A DNA stretch of 64,000 bases. Source: Xylocopa sonorina (Eukaryota; Arthropoda; Insecta; Hymenoptera; Apidae). The position numbers were made by a program, and so were the translations under genes. Location: assembly GCF_050948175.1 (NCBI RefSeq), contig NC_135205.1, positions 5,493,795 to 5,557,794 on the forward strand, written 5' to 3'. Below are positions 13,053 to 27,849 of this stretch, one piece after another (within the stretch, counting starts at the first letter, position 1; every line of letters starts with the position of its first letter). The notes under the pieces were generated by a model, which had not been told where the DNA came from, did not search any database, and was given only the letters and a program-made list of their open reading frames with translations.

Positions 13053-16000
13053 TCATACGTAAGTACTTTGTACGTCCGTCTGTTGCGTGGCAGGCTGCCA
13101 TTTCTTCATTATCCTTGGCTTAAACAGTTGCCCGAAAGTAGTGCGGAATTGTCTGGACATGGAGCAGTAGAGGATGAAGTTAATGGCGCCGTTAAGAAGG
13201 GCAAGGATGTCCATCACCTCGCCGAAATTGTGGTAGCAATACCGAAAGAAACAGTCGCCCAGCACGCCGGACAAAAGACCTAGGACACCCTGAGGGATCT
13301 CCGTAACAAGGAACAAAAGTAACACGGCGACGAGCATCTTGGTCGTTCTGTCAGCTCGTTTCTCGGATTTGCTTGGCCTCTTTGGGACCAAACCGTTCCC
13401 CATAAAGGTGCTCGCACATTGATTGTAATTCTTCAGAGCCTGTTTCCTCCCTTTCGCCCTGGAACAGGATTCGATACAGTGATCGCGGTTGTTTTTAGTT
13501 GTTGTACGAGTTTAAGTTTAGAGGTTGTTACCTGTAGAGAGCTTTTATTAGCCAACAGCTGATGACAGTAAGAATGACGCACGGTAAAAGCTTCACGACC
13601 ACCCCTAGCACCCAGAAATTTAGTTGGTAAAAGAAATCCTTGTGCTGCGAGTAATCTGCATCGACCGTGTACACCACTTCCATGGTACCATTCGTGTTCA
13701 TCGTCCGTTTTCTTATCTGATAATTAAAAATGTTAAGGGAGAAATGTAGAAGGCAAATCCTTGGGGTTAGTTCTCTCGAGTTAGAAATTGATTTCCGTCC
13801 CAATTCAAACGTGGAAATACTTACTCCGAACACGAAAAAGCTAGGAGCACAGGCAACGAACGGCGCCAAGAAGCTACTGCAAAGTGCCGTTCTGCATCGT
13901 GCCGCGGTGCACCAGACATTGTATTGCGGAAACCTGCGATAACAAAAGAACAATGCATTTCATACGAAAGTTCGTATGCATATATAGTTGTTCTTTCATT
14001 CGAGAAATATTTTCTTTGTTCTCATTTATTTTTACCATTTTTCCGAGGAGGTATATATATATATCTGCAGCTATTTCAAACACGCAATAACAATAAACAA
14101 CTTTCCTCCCATAGATTCTATGAATTCAATAGCTCGTACATAACACAATGATCTGTATTATTTAATATGTACTGGTTTTTCATTCATCTCGAAGAATTCC
14201 ATAAAAGTGGAATTTCCGAGGGTAGAAGATCGATTCGCGGCCTTTTTACACTACGGTGGAAAATATATTTCCCGTGCAACGGGGCGTAACAGCCGGAATG
14301 TAGAGGTAAATGAATCCAGCACTGGTCGACTAAATTAAATTTTAATTTCAGCGTTTTGCACTTGCATGGACTTTCAAGAACTTCTATGATCAGAAAAGCA
14401 ATCGGTGCTAGTTTTTCTGTACTTTTCGATACGATAGAAGGAATAATGTAAATTAGCTTTTGATCACGATAATTAACGTCGAATTGAAAATGAAGCTGGA
14501 ATATTAATTAGGTTCTCTTTTGCACTTTCTCACTTGTAAAACGTTCAGGATATAAGGAGGAACGCAATTTCTCGCAGAAGAGGAACAAAAGGGTTCGAGA
14601 GCTATGTAATTGATCGCATCCATAAGTTTAATTCCGCTGGATCCTAAACCGACATCTGCTAGAAAAATGTTGGGAGCTTGAAATGTAGCCTCGCGGCGCA
14701 CATACGGTCGATGCAACTTAATCAAACAAATGGAATCGATATTTTCTCAAAATCTACGGTGCTTTCTCCTACCCCGCTTTTTATTCTCCCTTTTCCGATT
14801 TTCCATGGAGTTGTACTTTGTTTTTGTCTCGTTCAAATCATGCTTGAAAGGAATGCTTTGTTCTACCTGTGAAATGCTAAAAAAAGGATTGCCTACAATG
14901 GTCCGCTCTTCCTTTTTTGTGAATCGAGTTGATTAAGTTTCAGTTAAGGAACAGTAAAAAGCAAGAAAAAATTCACTTTCACGTAGGTGGTAAAATTCGA
15001 CGTGTAATCCGTAATTTACCATCTGATTATCTGTGTATTAATACTTGTCTGTGGGACATGCGACTCTGCGGACATTCGTTGGTCGAAGCAGGTCACGTAT
15101 GTCGATAGTGTATCGACATTTGCAATGAAGGGGTTCAATTATGACCGTCGCATTTTTTGGTACGACGTATCCTAAAAACCAGTTCAAATTGATTTTTGCC
15201 TTTTGACCAAGGTACGAGCTGTCAATTGCAGCACATACCCCTGCGCAAGGATCTCGACGAGTATTACGTCAAAATTCCAAAAGTTACCATTATTAAATTT
15301 CGTTTGACCGATTCGTTTACCAATTGACGAGTCTAGCTCGATATAAATTAATATATCAGTTATTATATTTCTAGCTGTCCAACTAGAAAGCTATGAGCTC
15401 TTCATTGATTTAATTGTTTGCTGGAAATAGCTAGAAAATAATTGGGTTTGAAGAAATAATCGAATATGTTCTAGTATAAATTGAACAAAGCGTTCACTGC
15501 AGGAACGGTGACATTGTACGATGAAACCTCCAATTTTTTATTGAAACTATGTCAAAAGAGTTAGTTTTACAATCGGATTTACCGTCCATAGTTGTTAAAA
15601 AAAAAGTGTACTCCTATTTTGAAACGGTATCATAGATCAAAGAAACCTGAAACGAACAAACTAATTCAGTATTTTAAATATAATCATGTTTGTATGAAGA
15701 GAAACATGGAATTGGACAAAGGATAAACTAATAAGGGATAATATTTATATCGATATTTACGATCAGAAAATTGTTTTAGCTTTCATTGAATTACCTTACC
15801 ACTTAATTGCCTTGATACATTCAAGTGTACACGGGTAATTGTATCCTTCGAACGATTGTACGGTGAGCATCGGTGGTTTATTAGATAGCTACGTATGTTA
15901 TATGCAACTAATGGCATTTCATAGGACACAATATCGCGCGAATTGTTAGATACACAGAGACATCAACGAAGCAGCGAAGGGTACAAATTGCTAGTTAGCT

Positions 16001-19000
16001 TTTCACAGTAGAAACAAACTAGTTTCTATGCTATTGGGGTAACCCGTGTATTTCTACACGTGAGAGTATACGTGTACACGGTCCGTGTTTCTTTCTCGTT
16101 ATACCAGCTATGTGTTATTTTCCTTTTGTTAATTTAAAATTGTTGTCAAGAGGAATGGTTTGTTATGGAAATTTCCTTTGAAAATCTGTCGCTCATCCAA
16201 CCCCTATTATTCTCCACCCCTATATAGTTATACAAGACTTCTGAGATGATATTAACTGATAGCAAAGAATAAAAAATTTATTCCTGAAGACACATTAAGA
16301 ATTTTATTAATATAATCGATTCGTATCATTTTCCGTGCTCTTATTTATGGTGATAAAATATAAAGGGGTCGTAGCAAACGTCTTTAGCTGATCTGACAGT
16401 CGTCCTTTGTTATTCTGTATTGAATAAAAGTGGTTCTAAGACGAGAAAAATTGTACAGTTTTACCCTCTTGCGAGTTTAGATGAATAATAGAGGAAGGCC
16501 AGAATAAAATGTCCCAGGAAGTAAATCGTAAAATATTCTACTAGACGTCTGACACTGATCTTCCTTACCTATTACATGTGTCAAGAGTAAAAGTCCTTCG
16601 AAGAAAATAAATTATTTTATTATGTGCTTCTAGCTGACAAAACAGTAAAGCCAGTACAAGATTATTTAATTTAAAAAATCTAAATATTTTTAATCCAGAT
16701 AGCCAAAATATTTCATTTTACCTGTCAATATTGATACACGTGGGAAACGTTTAGTAACGCGAAGCTGTCCGTTAAGTGGAGCATATTGTTTTTTTTTTCT
16801 CCTTCCTAGCTTCAGAATTTCTATTCTCTCTCGTTGTGTGCTTTTACGCGCTGTGCACCATCGAACGATTTGCATTTAAAAAGAATATCCGAGTTATCAA
16901 TGCATAAACGAGTTCAAGAACTTGTCCATTTAAATCTTTCGCACGATACAAAATCGTGCGATATCGACGCATTTATTAAGCGAAACGTGATTAGAAATTC
17001 GTTTAATGGATCACTTTACGCGTTAGACAACACATTGTGTCAGCTGAAAAAACAAAGTGGGATATTCTCCTCCACAAACACGAGATCCTTTTGTTTGCTG
17101 AACTCCAGTTTAGATGCGAATTTCAACGTATAACATGATAATGTCACGAATTAAACGTGTTACGAATATTGAGCGTGAAAAATACAGTAGGTTGCACATT
17201 TCCCACTCGATGTAGAGAAAATATTATATTAAATGATCGACGTATAGATATCGAAACTACGGAAAATTTCAATATACAGAGCAAACAGTAGCGCGAAATT
17301 AAATATTAACAGAAAGAAACAATCATCGGTTGCTTGTATTTATCGCGAAATTGTCAGAGAGAACGTTTCTGCTGAATTACGGATCAATTCTATCAAACAT
17401 GATTCCGATTGTTTTTGCTCTCATGCTTCCGTTCTCATTTTTTATTTTTATTTTTAAGCATGAGTTTAACGAGATAGGAGCAAAGTATGGCTTCATGGAA
17501 AATCAGGGAAGGAGAAATAAAATCAATCGGTGAAGGCTAGAAAACAAATCTGAATTGTGCATCACTGAGATACAGTATTATTTGATACAAATATAATATA
17601 ATGGTTGCTTTCCTGTCATATCTGGATGTTATATTTGATACACAAGCGTGGTCAATGTCTTTACAGTTTTGCAAGACTGATGTGGAAAGTGGTCATCTTC
17701 AAAGAAGAAGGGAGAAAAGGCGTAGCTCTAGTCAGTATTACTTTACGAAATTTACGAACTGAACAGTGGACAGTGGACGTGTTAAAGGATTCTGGCACGC
17801 TATATCCGTCCTGATCAAATATTTCTCCATTATCCTCCCTGGGGATGCTTTCGTTTTATACTCCTTTGTCAATGGCGCATCGGCTGAACGGAATAGCATT
17901 TCTCTGAGAGAACACGGGAGTGTGCTTTCGGTTTCCTGTTTTCCGGTGCGCAAGGTAAGCCAGCGAAAAACCACTCTTTGCAAAGAAATTCTCTATGGGA
18001 TTAAGTAACAAGATAAAGTATCAATATCCACGGAGACTGTCTTCCATTTCCGCCTCGTTTTCCCGCGATGTACAGGCATTCCATTTAAGTATGTTCCATT
18101 TTTGTTTCGGTGCGAAGGATTGAAAGTGCTCTTTTGCACGGATACAGAACGAATCGCCGCACAGTTCCATTACGTCTTCTCAAGATTGAATCTTCAAACA
18201 TGATAGGAGTTATTGTCTCGACGTAGTTATTGTCTAGTATAACGAGCGTTAACCATTTGATAGCGTAAGATCTTTGACCCTCCATAATGACTTGTGACAC
18301 AGAAGTACCCGTGTGTACCATTTGTACCATTGGTCCGTTAAAAGAGGGCCAATTGAGAAGCAGCTAAGAACAGAGTCTTGTGAATTTATAAACCCTTTTC
18401 TGGTAATTCATTTTTGCAAGCAATTTCTATACTTCAGTCGCGCATAAAGAGCTTCAATTTGAGATGTTGAAGTTAAAGCAGAAAGGAAAAGGGAATGTTT
18501 AAACGATACTCTGGCTGATTTCATTTGAAAGTCGCGAATACACGATTCAAGAAATTTTCTTAAACGGTAAGAAGAAAATGCGGGAAATGGAGCGCGATGA
18601 TTCTTCGCGGGACGTTATGCAGATGCCTTATTTGCGCAAGGAAATGGCAAGATTTGCCAGTAAAAGTCACGGAAAGTGTACCTCGTTAGAGGAATATATG
18701 TCCCACAGCAGAGATAATGATTTTTTTGTCTTGTCGGATTTGCGTTCTTTGAGAGATCTTTTGTTGTTACACGAGTTGACGTAATCATTCGTTTCTGTAT
18801 GTTACTGTTCACTAACGATAAATATACAGTTTACATTCGAAGCCTCGCAACGTCGTTGAAATTTATTCGAAATTGTTGGAAAAAATTGCAGAAATTGTTA
18901 CTTGTACTTTCTAATAGCAAGACATTTGTATAATTGGATATATTCTCTTCAGGGTCCAATTTTAACCCGCTGGGGACCGGCTGAAATAAAAACATCGAGA

Positions 19001-22000
19001 AGTTTAAAGTTCAGGCATTAATTTAGCATTTCCCTTAACAGGTTTGAATTAATTTTTCAGCAATATACAAGCGACGCAATAACTTTTTGCAGTATTTATA
19101 ATATTGGAAAATATTTATCCGGTAAGCATTTAAAAGCCTAGCCTGAAGCTAAACGCCGAACTGATTAATCCCATTTCCAGAAAATTTTCCAATTTAATAT
19201 CTGAACGCATGATACAGAACGTGTACAGCAAAATATGCAATCATACAGAAACCTAACATTTACCTTTTATACGAATACCAACATTTTGATAACATTTTAT
19301 TAACTTCATTATTACCTCTTTTATCCCTTGTGGTACATATTTTATATTAACAACGGGTATTACTACTTTGTCATGCAATATAACTTTACGATTCGTATTC
19401 GTATCACGTATAATTCAACTTTACCATAGAAAATGCCTAACTTTCACCATAGAAGTAAATGGGTTTCACTTCCTGGTAGAAATAGCTAATTCGAACACGT
19501 AGCAGTGGTTGAAACAAGAGTAACATTGCTCACTCGGTAGGTGTAGCTATTGAACACGTGTTCAGGCTAATGTGATAGGTACCGAAGGATTTGTACGAGC
19601 GTCCATTTCTGGGCTAAGTATCGTTTCATGCTAGAAGCTTCGTGCAATCTCGTATGACTCTTGTAATCGACACAGGCCCTGATACACAGTTTGGTCCTAG
19701 CATAATATTCGCTCCTCAACGTTGCAATAATCGCGTGCCATTATTCCAAGTGTAGATTGATCGCATATCCAGTAAAGTTCGCTGTTGATATTGGTTTAGT
19801 TAAATCGTTGACTATGGTATTATAATGAACATCGTATCAATTTACATCGCTCGCAACACGGTTCTCCTAGCAGCCTGTGAAAATGAAATACTGGAATATT
19901 GATCAACACGAATAGAGAGCGATTCTACGCAGATTTTATTCAGAAGAGAGATAGAGAGGGTGGAGAACGTATAAACGGAAAATATTAATTTATTAAAATT
20001 TTTATTTTAAACGATGTTGCATCAATTTTATAGCGTACAATCAGAATTTACCAGAAAATTATACGTTGCTTGTTTGAAGAATTAAATGCAAAGATAAGCG
20101 TAGTGCAGGGAATTACCATGCATTGCTTAAATAATATTCATAATTTCTGCAGAAACGACGCTACCCTCGATTGATTCCCAAATATGTAAATCCAACGTTT
20201 TATGCTCTGAATTATGTTTAACGTTTAAATACTCCACAATACCTGACCTACTTGTATCATTCACGTTTAATCAACACGGAGCTGTGTGTCTCAGCAAATT
20301 AAAAAGAAAAAGTAAAATTTAAAACGAAACATTTCATCTTCGAAATCAATAGAAACAAATATCGTTTAGAGAATTATAGCAAACGCTATTATTTTTTGTT
20401 TAGAGATTAATACAGAGAATTGCATCTCTTGATTGTGCACCGTGAGACAATAATACGAAATTATCTCCACCTGTATATCTAGCTGACCTGACATTTCTCT
20501 GTACGCTTGTCGTTCGCGGAAGTCATCCTCATTCTTCTTTCACCGAGAATTTTATTCCCTCTCCGAGAGTCCCAGTTCACCCAGTTAGTGTCCTCTTTCT
20601 ACGTGTTTCTCTCCCTATTCACGATATATTTAATGATTCCAGCGTGTCGTAACATCGAATGCACACACTACTAGTAATTTACGCTATCTAAAATACGGTC
20701 ACGTAAATACGAAGTGGATTAATTGTAAATACAAAAATTATTAGACATTACGCGTACAGGATATATGCATTTCACGTTCCAATCTCACGTGTGGAAAGAG
20801 AAGATTGCCAAAAATACTCCTTTGTTTACCATCCCAAAGAAGAGGGGATCACTGAATCATATAAAGTATTTTAAGTTTTCTTCGAAACTTTTCCAGGTAC
20901 CCTCCTGAATTTTTGTTTAATTAAATAGGACAAGGGAGCTGTTCGTTTGACGAGGGATACATATTTCAAAGACGGTTTCTGAGAGGCGAAACACAGTTCT
21001 TCCATGTTTCAAAAATGTTAGATGTCCATAACGACGTAACTAAAGGAATGAATATCACGGCTGGAACTTGTAGATTTCCAAATACTATCACTATCGTTGC
21101 ACGATAACGCGTTGATTCGAAGACAAAATTTGAACGTTCTCGTAATTTTTTGTTCTTGCTTGAACACGCGATGATCGATCGATGAGCGCATATCGTCGTC
21201 GTCGATTCGAATGTTTTCGTTTTTCATAACAGGATAATGCCTTTCACGAGCAGAGATTCAATGCATCATGGAAGGACAATAACCGCGATGAAATTTAGGG
21301 ATGCTCGTTGTGTCGTGAAATCGTTGCAGGAAGTGAATAACTCCATTGGTGATGGGCGACGGTGATGGACGACCGTTTGATGTGAATGGAATATGACTGA
21401 TACCCAAGACTGATGAGATGTAGGCAACCTGTTCAGTGGATTTCCTGGGAAATATGCCGATAAAAATGAACAATCCGTTTAACGGATTACCCGTTTTACC
21501 TATCCGCGATTCGTTTAGGGATTTTCGTGCTCCAGAAGTTCGTCAGAACTACTTGTTGCACATGGACGCTATCCTTTAGAATTGAATACCAAATCCGTTC
21601 TTACGCGATTGTTCACAGATTCGTGTAACGTACGAGAGATAAATTAAGTAGTGTAGCACGCTTTTTAAGGAAATCTTTCTACTCGAAGATTGCAGGTGTA
21701 CACGATACAAGGAAACTTTGTCGGAAGCGAGAAACATTTCGATAACACGTATTGGAGTGATTGATATAGGAACTTTCCGCGATGTAGTGAAGTCGTAAAT
21801 TAAAGTATCGAGTAGCGGTACCAGTTGATGCAGTAACATCCAGGTCACATTTCAATAAGGAATGAACCAGTAAAAGCTGGTACAGGAACATAACTGGGTA
21901 CATATAAAATTTCTATCTACTCCAGAGGAAATCATTTCAGGCGCGAATATTTTTCTAAAATATCGTTAAAGCGCCATTGAACGTGATCCTGTTCCATTCT

Positions 22001-24502
22001 GAAGTATTGTCACATTTGAAAATTCTAAGAATAGATTTTGCGTAGCTTCAATTCGACCGTGAAACGGACAAATTGCTGTAAATTGTTTTCCTGAAACGAA
22101 ACCGTACGTGTTGGAACGTTTAGCACAAGCTACCTCGAATACTCTTTCATTATTCACGAGGCAGTGTCAGATATTGTGCAATTCGCGTTTACTATGCTTT
22201 ATAAATAATGCTGTGATGTAACGTTCGTGTACGAGCGGGGAATAAGTCAACAAATTCGATTCGGTACGCTTTATGCATTTGGTGCTTGGTTATGATATAT
22301 CTACCGATTAATATCCATCGTTCTGCTTAGAGCTGTTGTTTGCATTCTGGACAGAATTTCGAAGACAGTGTCGAACGTGAATCAAGCACGTCATCAAACT
22401 ATTCCAGCGGGAATATTGCTACACATAGAACGCGTGTTTAGGTTTGCGTGCTTTCATTAACGAGCATATGTTTGTATTTAATTATGTGTTAATGTATGTA
22501 CGTAGGTGCGTCTAGCTAACCGTAGTCATGGATGCAGTACTTGACATAGAAACCACCAGCGACTTATAATAATATAGAAAATTAAGGCAGCAGGAATGAC
22601 GAACTGGAAGTTTTCCTTACTAATATAACGCTTCGACATTGCATGTTTGTATAATCCGTCAATAGGCAATTGTGCATCCATTTAGTTACACGTTACGTAT
22701 TTGCACTGGGAAATGTTTGTAGAATAATATAATAGCGATTAATGATCAAGTTATTATGCAATTAGTGGGGACTACAACTGAATATTAAACGCATCTTACC
22801 TAAGTTTAGTACACGTCTAAATATGCTTGATTGGATTTTCACTCTATCACGTTCACGCTTGGTTTACTCGTCTAACTAGCTCTCTCTATTCGATACAATT
22901 TCTATCACGATGTCCTCGCAGTATATACTCCTATTTCTTCTGCCTGGAATCAAGCTATGAAATTCGGTTCGTAATAACGAGGCAGCTGAACAACATTCAT
23001 CCAGGCTAAAATGAAACGAATCGCTCGGAAAAAAGCTGGAAATATTAAATGGTACCAGCTCGCAAGAGATAGACAACTCGAAAATTAGCCCACAGATGAC
23101 TGAGTGGCGTGTAATAAACTAGTCGCCCTTTAATAAAACACGTCCCGTAGAATTGATTAACCGTGGCAATCCCCCGTAAAATTCGATTCCCTGCAGGATT
23201 TATTGGAAACAGAGCCGACACCTCACCAACGATTTCTCCATTTTCTCAAACTTTATGGACGAGGTATCTTGGGACCATTTCTGATTCTGATAAATGGCTG
23301 AAGGGAGGAAAGGTCCTCAGAGAGGCGATTTCGATTCCGTAGGAGCCGATAAGAGCGAGTTCGAGCTCAATGGTTTCTAAATTATGAACCTCGATTGTGT
23401 CAATACCTGATTTATGGTATTTTATACAGAACAATCGAAGGATGGAACTCGTTAAAAATAATTCTTAGATTCACAAAAATTGCTAATAATTTATAGATTA
23501 CGTTATATCAAGTTTATTTAGATACGCGTAGAATCGATGTAGAATTATTCAAGGAAGGTTTACTTCTAAGGAAAATGATTCGTAAATCCCTACCATTATT
23601 CTTGTCAAAGTGACACCACCCACTGATTCTGTCCTTAATGACTTCGACCTAAATGTGCCATTCACTTGTAATCTATTTACAATTTGCTACCACGTTCGTG
23701 CTGAATATCGCTGAACGTGGCGCACGAAGAAACCTTACTAACTCGCTCGATGATATCTACTTTTCGCCTACAGAGCAGTATCGAAATTCGACGCAAGGTT
23801 CCGCAGGATCAGAGCCTGGCACGAGCACCACTCGGTTGCGGACGTAGGTCCGTGGGCACGCGATTGAAATTCGTGTCTGCTGGCTTCAATAAAGCGGCTG
23901 GAAAATCGGAATTCTACTCACCTAATGGCGATGTACCTCCAAACGGCCAGCGTGAGCGTGATGGCGATGCTGATGGTGTGCAGCAGCTGCGTGAAATGCA
24001 TGTGGAAAAGAACGAATACCGCCAAACCGTACGGGAATATTTTCCTTTTCGGTAGTATGATGTACTTGTAAATGGCGAACGGGATGTATTCCAGCATCAC
24101 GAGCATATCCGCTGTGGCTAGGCCTGTAAGGATTCGGTTTATGGGCGCCGTGGCCATGTCCTTCCTCGTCAACACGATGATATTCAACATGTTGGCGAGG
24201 GTGCCGAACAGGCACACTACCAAAGCCGCGTAGCCGTGGTAACTCTTGTATTCGATCGCGAGATCTCGGATAATTCCGTTGCAATAGCAGTCGGTCTGTT
24301 CGTTGTTCGGCTTGTGGAAGGTCAGATTATCAATGAAGTTGTTGACGTAGTCGATGTCCTCGTCCGTGATGTTCAGGCTACGGATGATTTCCGTGTAGTT
24401 GTCCAGCTTCTTCATGGTGGTCATGCGTCGCAACAGGATCCTGAGCTGCTGTAGCGTTTCGTTCAGATGCATACGGCGCCAAGTGATGTCGTGGCCGTGC
24501 AT
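13053..24502 (-). CDS. Myosuppressin/FMRFamide-type neuropeptide GPCR (4 exons, 426 aa)
   Basis: Exons in transcript order: 24502-23922, 13933-13825, 13716-13532, 13458-13053. Phases agree and the sum is 427 codons with the stop. Approximate residues: an N-terminal ectodomain (1-87) with several N-x-T/S sites and a CYC pair at 72-74; TM1 88-111, with the LTRKDMA loop after it; TM2 124-148, ADMLVMLEYIPFA; TM3 162-190, ending WRY in place of DRY; TM4 208-230; TM5 258-290; TM6 331-355, with TEIPQG; TM7 370-392, with NFILYCSMSRQFR. LEYIP, TEIPQG and FILYC are the signatures I associate with Drosophila DmsR-1/2. The protein should signal through G proteins at the plasma membrane of target muscle or neurons. 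Ligand identity is inferred only; it could be an orphan paralogue. The first ATG of the open frame is used, and a later start among M11, M27 or M30 is possible. Confidence 0.9.
13934..23921 (-). other. Large first intron of the GPCR gene
   Basis: This intron of about 10 kb separates TM1-3 from TM4-7. It is bounded by AG/GTGAGT (donor, end of exon 1) and cgcag (acceptor). Joining across it gives YIAI-R-FPQYNVW, the expected second intracellular loop after TM3. No nested gene was recognised inside. Enhancers are plausible but not visible by eye. Confidence 0.8.
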
Positions 24503-27500
24503 GGCATTCTGAGAAATGGCGGCATTGTCGTTGGAATCTCCTTCTAATTCTTTTTCTGTTCAATTCTCGATTATGTACTTCCTTCACTTCTACTGTCCCG
24601 CCTTTAATGGGAACACTTAATGGCTGCAAGCTTTCGGTATTTCAACATCTTGCTGGAAAATCATGCTGTACAAGAAATAGCGAACGAGCGTTCTTCGATC
24701 GACTCGTTTCCAAGAGATTGAGCATAACGATTCGATATCGAATCGTGCTCACTGAAGCGTGTTACAATATATTTGATATAGCTCGTGTCTGTCACCATGT
24801 AGATCAGGAATTCGCAACTGAACGGACGCTTATTATTTGTTGAGGGGGTGCGAGTTATAGATTTTCCGCTTCGTCACAGTTAATTACATCATTTGACGTA
24901 TCCAATATTTTTTACATCGTATACGAGTAGGTTTTTTTGTTCAAAAAAGATGCATCGAACGATTCGATACATTCGATTGTACGCTTCGCTACAGATACGT
25001 CTACGTCGATACCATCTATCAATCTGATATTGTTTTCGGAGACCAGAGCATTCCACTTCTGAGTTTTGTTTTCGTCGAAGGAAAGACAATCTCACTCCTT
25101 GGTTAGCTATAGCCGTTCGAAAATCTTGGTCCTGTTCGCGAATGCGTTCTGCTATCGAATTTTCATCCCCGTCGGGAAAGACAATTTCGAGATGGACGAA
25201 AATTTTCTCGAGAGATGTTAAACGCAATCGTACCAGACCATACGCCGCGTTACTCTCGCATTCCCTGTCTAATCTGGCAATCTGAATTCCTCGCGGCTAC
25301 TTATATCCCCGATTTTCATTAGTCCCTCTCAAACTTATACGATTCTGTTTCGTGACTCGCATAACGGATCAGTCGTCTACCAGAGGAATTTTCCCTTCGA
25401 CGCGCAGACCCTTCGTGATTCACCATAAATCACTTCGAGACTTCCGTCCACCGTGATCTACTTTTTTTTCGAGGGATTCACTTGCACGAGCGAGCTTGCC
25501 CAATAAATTCATCGACCACCTTTTCTTCAGCGCAGCTGGAACATTTTTCCGGAGGACTGACCACTTTCAACCGCTCGACGAAGATCCTCGATTAAAAATT
25601 CTATGCGGCTATCCTAGCAATCGTCGCTTCTATCCTCTTCCTCAGTCGATCAAAAATTCTTTCCCGTCTTCTTTCTCTTCTTAGACCTAAAAACACTTTG
25701 GCGTCTCGAGGTATCCCGCTGAGCTGTTTACGCAACGCGTCGTTTCCTTAACCCATGGTACTCCTCGGGATTGCGACGGGCGTCCTTCACAGGGGATAAT
25801 CCTTTTGGACACGATCGAGGCATTAACGGGAACTCTTGACGGATTGAAGCTCGTACACAGTGCGACGTTTCATCGTCTGAGGATCGATTTTGTATACGGA
25901 CATATCTCCCTCGCGCGCGGATCCGTGTGGTACCAAACCTTCGGAACTATCGTTCAGGCGTCTAATTCGCTGAAGCGATTATGGAGTTTTGACCAGGGAC
26001 CGTGCAGTTATTCGATGTTCCACGGATGTTCTTCGATTGCTTCCGACAATCCCTCGGCTGCTCTTATTGGACTCTGGACCTGGAAAAGATTGTTTGTCTT
26101 CGATTAGTTGCTTGAAGGACGGTAGTTTGATATATTTGTACGCTGGTTTTCTTTCAATAATCAAGAAATATGTCGTTGTTATGATTGTCGTAAACGTGTA
26201 TCGGTTCACTCACGTGAAAATAATGCGACACCGAACGTATTAAAATACCTCTGGGTCCGCCACGTGTTTCAGGCTTTTGTTTCTCGTCTGACTCGCGAGT
26301 AAACTTAATCGCGCCACAGAGCAGTATTTTAAGCTTCGGAATAGCTACATTTCGGAGCAAACCGTGTAAATATTTTGGTAGTGGCAATTTCCACAAGGTC
26401 TGGAAGCGAAAATTTAACACGCATTTCGTAGACTGTACAATTTCACGCAGCTCCAAGGAAGGAACGGGACCAAAATGGTGGAAATAGTAATTCGATCTGG
26501 TTAGCAATGTTTATCACGCGCGGATTATTTCATTACGACCTAACAATGATAATGTTTCCGTGTCTCTTCGTATCTGTGTACCAGCTTTAGAAATACCGGG
26601 ATGAATTTGCAAAATGTATGAAACCGTTACACCGTGGCAACGAAATGGGTTTTGTTCGCGGACATACTTAATATTACCTAGACGTATGCTTCGTCGAGGG
26701 AATTAATATCGTAAACACGTACGAAAGTGGGCAAATTAATGTGAACAATTATATGTAACGTCGGGGTTATTTGATTAATCTTTATTAAATTTTATAAATA
26801 ATGAAGTTTCCGAAGCAGCAAGAGAGCAGATTGATGAAAAGAACTTCGGATGGTTCGCAAGTTGCGATATTGAAGAAGCTTCTCGAACTAGTTAAGTAAT
26901 CTCGCTCGTTAAAATAGCATTCCTAACAACGCTTCTGACTAGTCTATATCAGCATTTACTCACTCGTTGCATTTTAATAACAATGAAGCAGGATCGCAAA
27001 TAATTCTATTTCAGAATCACATCGAACCGTACTCCGTAACTTCCTCCAGGTCTGATACTTTAAATCAGCACTCGATCCGACGCTCTTTAAATTAGTATAC
27101 GGGACGATTATTGATTCACGAACGCTGATTTGTTCAAAGCGACGTTCCAAATTTTCAGACTTATCACGCTCGTTAGCGTGACCAATGAATCTAGCATATT
27201 AGTTCCCTGTAGATCAAAGGAGCGAGCGTCCAAGTTCTCGAAGGGCTCGCCCAAACGTAATGGAACCTTATGTACCTTGGTCATCTCTTTGGCATCCTCT
27301 GGCCAACTCCGCGTCGTACTTCAGGGATGGCTTCCGACTTTACGCGATCTCAGGAGCGGTGTCATTTCGCGTAGCAAGTATTTTGAAAAATCCTGAGTGT
27401 AACCACAGACACGTCGTACTTCGACCACGGCCACGGTCGATTGATATCCGACACGACGAGTAGCTGCTCATCCACGGGTGGGCATAAAATAAGAGGCACG

Positions 27501-27641
27501 AGCCTTGGCTCGAGTGGCTAAGCAAGAAAAAGAGGGAGAAGGTGGCCTCGACTACTTGCTGAGACTGGCTGCTTCGGTAATACTAGTCGTGGAGCGGTCC
27601 ATTTAGCTCGTGTCTCTTATCACTGGAATACTATGGATACA

Positions 27642-27849
27642 TACATTGGTACACAAAAGTCTGGCCACCCTTAAATAGGGTTATTGCACTTGTATTCTAT
27701 ACTTGAGTACAAACTGCATCGTCTAACGTTTCATTGTGAAGAGAAGAAAAAGTAATATATAAACGATTGCAAAATTATACAATAGAAGTGGAAATATAAG
27801 AACAATTCTCTTGCTGGCAAGCGTGACCAAACTTTTGTACGGTGGTGTA
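27642..27849. mobile_element. Tc1/mariner-like MITE (about 208 bp)
   Basis: The two ends are inverted repeats. The left end carries CAAAAGTCTGGCCACCCTT; the reverse complement of the right end carries CAAAAGTTTGGTCACGCTT, 16 of 19 identical, and both are preceded by TACA at the same distance (ungapped). Each end abuts TA, the Tc1/mariner target duplication. There is no transposase frame inside, so this is a non-autonomous element. The 'AAAAGTxTGGxCAC' terminal motif is typical of Tc1-family elements. Confidence 0.75.

Noticed and set aside
24889..25227. Minus-strand open frame just upstream of the GPCR first exon
   Set aside because: Could be a 5' UTR exon, but the translation is basic and repeat-free with no family match and no supported splice link.
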